The position numbers and the translations under genes were made by a program. Below the pieces are notes generated by a model. It saw nothing but the letters and a program-made list of their open reading frames with translations. It did not search any database and was not told the DNA's origin. A DNA stretch of 64,000 bases from Sphingomonadales bacterium. GTDB taxonomy: Bacteria > Pseudomonadota > Alphaproteobacteria > Sphingomonadales > Sphingomonadaceae. The stretch is taken from assembly GCA_016714795.1 (NCBI GenBank), contig JADKCA010000003.1, positions 124,001 through 188,000 of the forward strand, written 5' to 3'. Positions 58,985 to 64,000 of the stretch are shown in pieces. How positions within the stretch are numbered: the first letter of the stretch is position 1; each line of letters starts with the position of its first letter.

Positions 58985-60187
58985 ATGGGTCAGGTCGCAC
59001 TTTCCGGAACGGGGAAGATTTTGTCGAATGTCCGCCACCTTTTCCGGTCGCGTGAAGTGTTTCTTCATGACGGTGCCAACATGACCCGTATTCACCTCTC
59101 TTCCCGCGTTCAACTGGCCTGTGCCGGTGTCGTCGCCACCACGCTGGTCGGTGCGGTGCTTTCGGTTGGCCAGATGGCGGTCTCTGCGGTCGCCGTGTCC
59201 GATGCGGCGTCGGCCTTCGCCGCGCGCCAGGCCGAACGCAGCGAAGCCCGCAATCAGGTTGCCTCGCTCGAAAATGAAATTGAAACGGTGAAGGCTGTGG
59301 CCAAATCCGAAGTGGCCCGGCTGGAGGCGCGTCAGGCGTTTCTCGCATCTGTGATCAGCGGTGCGGGCGATCCCGCGCGCTTGGCCGCGCTCATCCCCGC
59401 CGCAACCAAAGCCACCACAGATGGATCACGCGGCGTGCTCTCGCTGTTCAAGTCGGTCGACCGTGATCAGATCAGCATGGCGGTCTCTGTCCGCAAGGCT
59501 GCCGATGCCCGGTTCGCGACGCTGTCTGGCGTAACTTCCAAATTGGGCGTGACGGGTACAGGTGGCATGGGCGGCCCCTATGAGCCGGTTCCCGCCGGGG
59601 CATCCGCGGTCACACAGTCCGTTTCGACACCCTCTGCCGATCCTCAGTTCCGCGCGCTGTTCAACAGCTGGAAGCGTCTCGATCAGGCCGAATCGACTTT
59701 GGTTGCCATTCCGTCTGCCAAGCCCGTTCAGGCTCCGTCCGTGAACAGCGGCTTTGGCGTCCGCTCTGATCCGTTCCGGGGCGGCCGCGCCATGCACGCA
59801 GGCGTGGATATGCCCGGCCCTATCGGCACACCGATTTACGCGACGGCGGATGCCGTTGTCGGTCGCACCGGCTGGGTCGGCGGTTATGGCAATTTGATTG
59901 AGCTGGAACATGGCAAGGGTATCCAGACCCGCTATGGCCACCTCTCCTCGATCCTCGTCACGCCGGGCGTGGCCATCAAGCGCGGTCAGATGATTGGCCT
60001 GATGGGCTCCACTGGCCGCTCGACCGGCAGCCATTTGCATTATGAAGTCCGCATTGACGGCTCGGCGGTGAACCCCATCCCGTTCCTGCAATCGTCTGAC
60101 TATCTGCTGGCACTCCAGACCAAGACCAGCGTCACCGCGATGGGCGGGCCGGACGAAGGCAAGGCCTTGGTCGCCGCCTCCAAATAA
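58985..60187 (+). CDS. M23-family murein endopeptidase-like protein
   Basis: About 400 residues: a basic N-terminal cytosolic stretch, one membrane helix (about residues 37-60), a coiled coil (roughly 80-130), and a C-terminal LytM domain with HAGVDMPGPIGTPI, RYGHLSSI and GSHLHYEVRIDG, the His/Asp/His zinc site intact. It should cut or activate cutting of peptidoglycan crosslinks during growth or division. ATG at 58985 was chosen for the GGGGG upstream; an earlier ATG at 58970 is possible. It lies 70 bases past the restored DUF455 stop. Confidence 0.9.
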   Translation: MGQVALSGTGKILSNVRHLFRSREVFLHDGANMTRIHLSSRVQLACAGVVATTLVGAVLSVGQMAVSAVAVSDAASAFAARQAERSEARNQVASLENEIETVKAVAKSEVARLEARQAFLASVISGAGDPARLAALIPAATKATTDGSRGVLSLFKSVDRDQISMAVSVRKAADARFATLSGVTSKLGVTGTGGMGGPYEPVPAGASAVTQSVSTPSADPQFRALFNSWKRLDQAESTLVAIPSAKPVQAPSVNSGFGVRSDPFRGGRAMHAGVDMPGPIGTPIYATADAVVGRTGWVGGYGNLIELEHGKGIQTRYGHLSSILVTPGVAIKRGQMIGLMGSTGRSTGSHLHYEVRIDGSAVNPIPFLQSSDYLLALQTKTSVTAMGGPDEGKALVAASK

Positions 60188-60240
60188 TCGCAAGACGCAC
60201 GGCCCTTGCTCCGATGCCGGGGCGGGCCTATCTTGCATCC

Positions 60241-60564
60241 ATGTCTGTCACTCTCTCCCAATCTGCCGCCGACCGTGTGGCATGGATCGCCTCGCGCCAG
60301 TCCAAACCGCCCATTCTCCGGCTTTCGGTGGAAGGTGGCGGTTGCTCCGGCTTCCAGTATCGTTTTGGCCTTGCCGAAGCGGCGGATGCCGATGACCTGG
60401 TGACCGCGCGCGGAGACGTGCAACTGGTGGTTGATCCGGTTAGCCTTGATCTGATCGACGGTAGCGAGGTGGATTTCATCGAATCGTTGGGCGGTGCCAT
60501 GTTCCGCGTAACCAACCCCAATGCGGCATCCGGATGCGGGTGCGGCTCCAGCTTCTCGGTCTGA
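60241..60564 (+). CDS. erpA: A-type iron-sulfur cluster carrier protein (ErpA/IscA-like)
   Basis: A 107-residue HesB/IscA fold. The three ligand cysteines are present: GGGCSGFQYRF and the C-terminal CGCGSSF. It carries Fe-S clusters to target enzymes. MSVTLSQSAADRVAW is the family N-terminus; a longer reading from an upstream ATG is not supported. xthA follows in eight bases. Confidence 0.88.
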   Translation: MSVTLSQSAADRVAWIASRQSKPPILRLSVEGGGCSGFQYRFGLAEAADADDLVTARGDVQLVVDPVSLDLIDGSEVDFIESLGGAMFRVTNPNAASGCGCGSSFSV

Positions 60565-60571
60565 CGCCCGC

Positions 60572-61342
60572 GTGAAAATCGCCACCTACAACGTCAACGG
60601 TATCAAGGCCCGCCTGCCCCGCCTGCTGGAATGGCTGGATGAAACGCAGCCCGATATTGTCTGTCTGCAGGAACTCAAATCCTCTGACGAGACGCTGCCG
60701 ATCAAGGATGTGGAGGCGGCAGGCTATGGCGGTGTATGGCACGGCCAGAAGGCATTTAACGGCGTCGCCATCCTTGCGCGCGGAGCAGAGCCGGTGCTGG
60801 TGCGCAAGGGGCTGGATGGCGAACCCGAAGATGAGCATAGCCGCTATATCGAAGCGGATGTGATGGGCATCCGTGTCGGCGGGCTCTATCTGCCCAATGG
60901 CAATCCGCAGCCGGGGCCGAAATTCGAGTATAAATTGCGCTGGATGGAACGGCTTCGCGCGCGCGCGGCAGAGCTGATGGCGCAGGAAATCCCCTTCCTG
61001 CTGGCGGGCGACTATAATGTCATCCCCACCGATGATGACATCGCCAATCCGCGCAGCATGGCGGATGACGCGTTGATGCAGCCCGAATCGCGCGCGGCCT
61101 TTCGGCGGCTGCTGGCGCTGGGGCTGACCGATGGGCTGGAGGCCCGCCACCCCAAAGGCCGCCTTTGGACATTCTGGGATTATCAGGCGGGTGCCTGGCA
61201 GCGCGATTCAGGCTTCCGCATCGACCATCTGCTGCTCTCCCCCGAACTCGCGGACCGGCTGGTGGATGCGGGCGTGGACAAGGACCATCGCGGTCGTGAA
61301 AAGGCCAGCGACCACGCCGCGACATGGGTGGTGCTGGACTAA
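60572..61342 (+). CDS. xthA: exodeoxyribonuclease III
   Basis: A 256-residue Mg-dependent AP endonuclease/3'-5' exonuclease used in base excision repair. KIATYNVNGIKARLPRL, LQELK (metal-binding Glu), GGLYLPNG, LLAGDYNVIP (Asp/Asn) and the terminal SDHAATW (catalytic His) are all present. GTG start at 60572 follows the ErpA stop by seven bases. It is convergent with ybaB. Confidence 0.94.
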   Translation: MKIATYNVNGIKARLPRLLEWLDETQPDIVCLQELKSSDETLPIKDVEAAGYGGVWHGQKAFNGVAILARGAEPVLVRKGLDGEPEDEHSRYIEADVMGIRVGGLYLPNGNPQPGPKFEYKLRWMERLRARAAELMAQEIPFLLAGDYNVIPTDDDIANPRSMADDALMQPESRAAFRRLLALGLTDGLEARHPKGRLWTFWDYQAGAWQRDSGFRIDHLLLSPELADRLVDAGVDKDHRGREKASDHAATWVVLD

Positions 61343-61368
61343 CCCGAGCCCGAACTGGCCAAGCGCCC

Positions 61369-61692
61369 TCAAAATGGCAGCTTGAAACCTGGCGGCAACG
61401 GAATGCTGCCCTTCATCGCGTCCATCTGCGCGGTGGAGGCGGCATCGGCCTTTTCGCGCGCATTGTTGAGCGCTGCGGCAATCAGGTCTTCCAGCATCTG
61501 CTTTTCAGAAACGGCCATCAGGCTGTCATCAATCGCGACGCCAATAATGCGCCCCTTGGCCGTGGCGCGGATGGTGACGAGGCCGCCGCCGGAAACGCCT
61601 TCCACTTCAATCGTGTCGAGCGCGGATTGCGCGCGTTCCAGCTCCGCCTGCACATTTTGCGCCATTTTCAGAATGTCATCAATCGAGTTCAT
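61369..61692 (-). CDS. YbaB/EbfC nucleoid-associated protein
   Basis: A 107-residue DNA-binding protein. LKMAQNVQAELERAQSALD and VEGVSGGGLVTIRATAKGRI fit the YbaB dimer fold. It lies directly after dnaX, six bases away, the standard dnaX-ybaB order (usually with recR next, which is absent here). Confidence 0.92.
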   Translation of the reverse strand: MNSIDDILKMAQNVQAELERAQSALDTIEVEGVSGGGLVTIRATAKGRIIGVAIDDSLMAVSEKQMLEDLIAAALNNAREKADAASTAQMDAMKGSIPLPPGFKLPF

Positions 61693-61698
61693 CGGTCT

Positions 61699-63354
61699 TC
61701 ATCCTCCTGCTTTGGCCGGGGCTGCTTCCAGCAGTTCGGCTTCGGGAAAGGCCTCCATCGCCGCGCGGATCAACGGATCGGCGAGGATGACGGCGCGGGC
61801 TTCGGCTTCACGCGCCTCTTCCTGCTCGACGAGCGAGGGCGCGGCGGCGGTTTCCGCAAAGTTCAGCCGCCATTCCGGCCCCAGCACATCACGCACGACC
61901 AGATTGAGCTTGGTGCCATATTGCGGATCGGATTGAGGCTTCAACGGCCGCAAGGTCATTTCGGGCGGAGAGAAATCGACCAGGCCAAACTCGCGGCGCA
62001 ACTGTTCTGCAATGAGAAACTTGCCCGCCTCTTCCATGCGCGTGACGACCTGTTCGAACGAAGTTGGCGCGGAAACGGGCGCAGGGGCCGAGGTCGGCGG
62101 AGGTAAGGATGCTGGCGCAGCAACCGCAACCGCCCCGCCGCCTGCAATCTGGCGCGCCAGTTCACCCGGATCTGGCAATGTGCTGGCATGGATGACACGC
62201 AACAGTGCCATATCTGCCGCTTCGCGCGGATCTGCGGCCCGCACCACTTCGTCATGGCCCTTCAGCAGCAACTGCCACAGCCGATGGAGCACGGCAAAGC
62301 CCATCTTGCCAGCCCATTCCTCGCACGCGGCACGCTCCTCCACTGACTGGGTGGGATCAACCGGTGCGCCCGCCTTACACAGAGTGATGGCATGGCAGAG
62401 CGAGAGCAGGCCCTTGAGCACGGTGCCGGGATCAACCCCCAGATCGGTCTGCTCGGCAAGTTGGGCGAGTGCGCTCCGCCCGTCTCCGGCCAGCAACAGG
62501 GCCATCAGCGCACGCGTCGAACCGCGATCAGACAGGCCAAGCATCGCGCGCACATCCGGCCCGGTCACCTTTCCGCCGCCCGCATCATCGGCATGGGCAA
62601 TCGCCTGATCGAGCATGGAAAGGCCGTCACGCGCAGAGCCTTCTGCCGCGCGTGCAATCAGCATCAGCGCCTCGTCATCCGCGTCAACACCTTCAGCCTG
62701 GGCCACTGCGCCAAAATGAGCGGCGAGCTTTTCCGCCGAAATCCGTCGCAGATCGAACCGCTGGCACCGGGAAAGCACCGTCACCGGCACCTTGCGGATT
62801 TCGGTGGTGGCAAAGATGAATTTCACATGCGGCGGCGGCTCTTCCAGCGTTTTGAGCAATGCGTTGAAGGCATTTCGGGTCAGCATGTGCACTTCGTCGA
62901 TGATGTATATCTTGTAGCGTGCAGAGACCGAGGAATAGCGCACCGCATCAATGATTTCGCGCACATCGTCCACACCGGTGTTGGACGCCGCGTCCATTTC
63001 CACCACGTCGATATGCCGACCTTCGGTGATCGCCTTGCAAGGCTCGCACTGCCCGCATGGATCAATCGTCGGCCCGCCCCGCCCGTCTGGCCCGATACAA
63101 TTGAGTGCCTTGGCAATCAGCCGCGCGGTGGAGGTTTTGCCCACGCCGCGCACACCGGTCATCAAAAAGGCATGCGCCAGCCGGTCGCGCCGGATCGCGT
63201 TGGCGAGCGTTTGCACCATGGCTTCCTGGCCGATCAGCTCCGAAAAATGCTGGGGGCGATACTTCCGCGCAAGCACACGATAAGGCTGCGCGGGCGCAGG
63301 TTGGGGTGGCTCGCCCAGATCAAAACCGGGGCCGTCATCTTCGGATTCGGACAT
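61699..63354 (-). CDS. dnaX: DNA polymerase III subunit gamma/tau
   Basis: Clamp-loader ATPase that assembles the beta clamp and tethers polymerase cores. The 551-residue protein has Walker A GVRGVGKTSTARLIAKAL (about residues 66-83), a zinc cluster (CIGPDG...CGQCEPCKAI), Walker B IIDEVHML and sensor 1 FIFATTEIRKVP. The C-terminal tau-like domain is Ala/Pro-rich. Upstream on the same strand is the SRP RNA gene, the usual alphaproteobacterial order. Confidence 0.96.
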   Translation of the reverse strand: MSESEDDGPGFDLGEPPQPAPAQPYRVLARKYRPQHFSELIGQEAMVQTLANAIRRDRLAHAFLMTGVRGVGKTSTARLIAKALNCIGPDGRGGPTIDPCGQCEPCKAITEGRHIDVVEMDAASNTGVDDVREIIDAVRYSSVSARYKIYIIDEVHMLTRNAFNALLKTLEEPPPHVKFIFATTEIRKVPVTVLSRCQRFDLRRISAEKLAAHFGAVAQAEGVDADDEALMLIARAAEGSARDGLSMLDQAIAHADDAGGGKVTGPDVRAMLGLSDRGSTRALMALLLAGDGRSALAQLAEQTDLGVDPGTVLKGLLSLCHAITLCKAGAPVDPTQSVEERAACEEWAGKMGFAVLHRLWQLLLKGHDEVVRAADPREAADMALLRVIHASTLPDPGELARQIAGGGAVAVAAPASLPPPTSAPAPVSAPTSFEQVVTRMEEAGKFLIAEQLRREFGLVDFSPPEMTLRPLKPQSDPQYGTKLNLVVRDVLGPEWRLNFAETAAAPSLVEQEEAREAEARAVILADPLIRAAMEAFPEAELLEAAPAKAGG

Positions 63355-63395
63355 GCAACCCTTCTTACGCGCTTTTGCGATGAGAGTAACCCAAA

Positions 63396-63467
63396 CCCGT
63401 TCGTATCGAGCGAAGTCGAGACATTATTACCCGGCACCTGTCTCGATTTCGCTCGACACGAACCGGG
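63396..63467. repeat. REP-type inverted repeat upstream of dnaX
   Basis: CCCGTTCGTATCGAGCGAAG... (63396-63423) and the complementary CTCGATTTCGCTCGACACGA... (63439-63467) pair with three or four mismatches over 28 bases around a 15-base spacer. This GTTCGTGTCGAGCGAAGTCGAG unit is a familiar sphingomonad repeat, distinct from the one at 1271. Confidence 0.8.
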
Positions 63468-63492
63468 GGTGGGTGATTGATCTCTATGGGGA

Positions 63493-63587
63493 AAGGGTGG
63501 GAGCCGGAACGACCCGCAACGGATTCGTTGTGGCTGCTTCCTTCCGGACCTGACCAGATTGGCGAGGGCTGCGTCCGCCCGACTCCC
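63493..63587 (-). ncRNA. ffs: signal recognition particle RNA, small bacterial type (4.5S)
   Basis: The minus strand contains the invariant SRP core CTGGTCAGGTCCGGAAGGA...AGCAGCC (about 63523-63556). Terminal helix GGAGTCGG (63579-63586) pairs with CCGGCTCC (63500-63507), and CGGACGCAGCCCTCGCC can pair on to the AACGAATCCGTTGCGGGTCG side, giving the single hairpin of about 95 bases of 4.5S RNA. It binds Ffh. dnaX lies downstream on the same strand. Confidence 0.9.
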
Positions 63588-63633
63588 GCGCGGCCTATGC
63601 CGGATGAGCAGACAAAGTGCAAGGCTCACAGAA

Positions 63634-63664
63634 AAGCCCCGGCGCATTGCTGCACCGGGGCTTC
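63634..63664 (-). terminator. Rho-independent-like terminator of the TonB-dependent receptor gene
   Basis: On the minus strand, AAGCCCCGG and CCGGGGCTT form a nine-base GC-rich stem with a short loop, followed by TTT, about 30 bases after the receptor stop. It also separates the receptor from the SRP RNA gene. Confidence 0.8.
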
Positions 63665-63693
63665 CCCTCTCTCCTATGAGATCGGTGTCTGGC

Positions 63694-64000
63694 TTAGAAG
63701 TTGAAGCCCACGGCCAGACCGTAACGACGCGGCTCCATCACGAAGGCGTTGGTGAACAGGCCCGAGGACGGGTCGGTCACATACTGGCCGGTGATGGCAT
63801 CATTGGCCGTCAGGTTCTGGATGAAGGCACGAGCATACCACTTCTTGTCAGGACCATTGAGCGTCATCGAAGCGTTGACGATTTCATAGCCCTTGATCTT
63901 GTCGATCGGCTTGTTGAAGCTGCGGCTGAAATACTCACCGGTGTAGGTGAGGTCCAGACGCGTCACCAGGCTCATGCCGTTACCGAATTCATGGTCATAC
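63694..64000 (-). CDS. TonB-dependent receptor, C-terminal fragment
   Basis: Partial gene cut by the window edge; about 101 C-terminal residues remain, ending in RRYGLAVGFNF. Alternating aromatic/hydrophobic beta strands (RLDLTYTGEYFSRSFN, KKWYARAFIQNLTANDAITG) and a terminal Phe are the signature of an outer-membrane barrel recognised by the Bam complex. IQNLTNNxAxTG-like sequence is typical of sphingomonad TonB-dependent receptors. The ligand cannot be told. Confidence 0.9.
   Translation of the reverse strand, partial: YDHEFGNGMSLVTRLDLTYTGEYFSRSFNKPIDKIKGYEIVNASMTLNGPDKKWYARAFIQNLTANDAITGQYVTDPSSGLFTNAFVMEPRRYGLAVGFNF

Overview
The window looks like a chromosomal segment of a yellow-pigmented sphingomonad (Alphaproteobacteria, Sphingomonadales). 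The evidence is high-GC coding sequence; a crtY-crtI-crtB carotenoid cluster; the XrtA/PEP-CTERM regulatory set prsK-prsR with its sugar transferase; a hisZ-purA pair; serC-serA; the alphaproteobacterial dnaX-ybaB locus with the SRP RNA upstream; and a TonB-dependent receptor. The genus cannot be fixed from the sequence alone. Most of the window is ordinary housekeeping DNA.

Layout. 1-4.2 kb (minus strand): the 5' end of recO, an NTF2-like protein, a secreted RNase T2, nadC, a thioesterase, a membrane-anchored L7/L12-like protein and an AlaC-type aminotransferase. 4.2-8.3 kb: a repeat-bearing gap, an exported orphan protein, then a compositionally foreign AT-rich stretch. That stretch holds three translationally coupled minus-strand genes: a secreted HExxHxxGxxH metzincin-like protease, a small exported protein and a small membrane protein. 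This is the most plausible undescribed system here. 8.3-13.3 kb: a Baeyer-Villiger monooxygenase, ubiK, a sugar epimerase, a DMT transporter, rpsU and an FKBP. 13.5-20.6 kb: a tightly overlapping run metZ-apaG-lysR-crtY-crtI-LOG-crtB, then a PilZ protein. 20.6-26.2 kb: DUF2585, parC, a membrane-tethered nuclease, a Phd/PemK-like toxin-antitoxin pair, a DUF4349 lipoprotein and tRNA-Tyr. 26.3-35.4 kb: alr, manC and the XrtA sugar transferase-prsK-prsR-TPR block. No exosortase is in the window. 35.5-43.5 kb: gloA-gloB, sufE, DUF4126, a NUDIX hydrolase, DUF2177, an acyl-CoA dehydrogenase, an amidase-fold protein lacking its whole catalytic triad, a long LOG-family protein and an extensin-like lipoprotein. 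43.6-49.5 kb: serC with a structured leader, serA, a DUF559 remnant, hisZ and purA, with copies of a CCCTCTCCCC palindrome between them. 49.5-61.3 kb: a membrane protein, an MFS transporter, amtB, tatABC, glnE, a Bcp peroxiredoxin, a TSUP permease, DUF455, an M23 peptidase, an ErpA-like protein and xthA. 61.4-64 kb: ybaB, dnaX, the SRP RNA and the C-terminus of a TonB-dependent receptor.

A caution runs through the annotation. At least eight conserved genes (metZ, a DUF2585 gene, parC, a thermonuclease, alr, a DUF559 gene, tatA and a DUF455 gene) are each split by small indels, mostly in C/G runs. Two are essential in nearly all bacteria (parC, alr). The likeliest cause is base-calling or assembly error rather than decay, so these genes are given with full restored spans. 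The remaining gene starts were chosen by Shine-Dalgarno position, family N-termini and overlap with the upstream stop.
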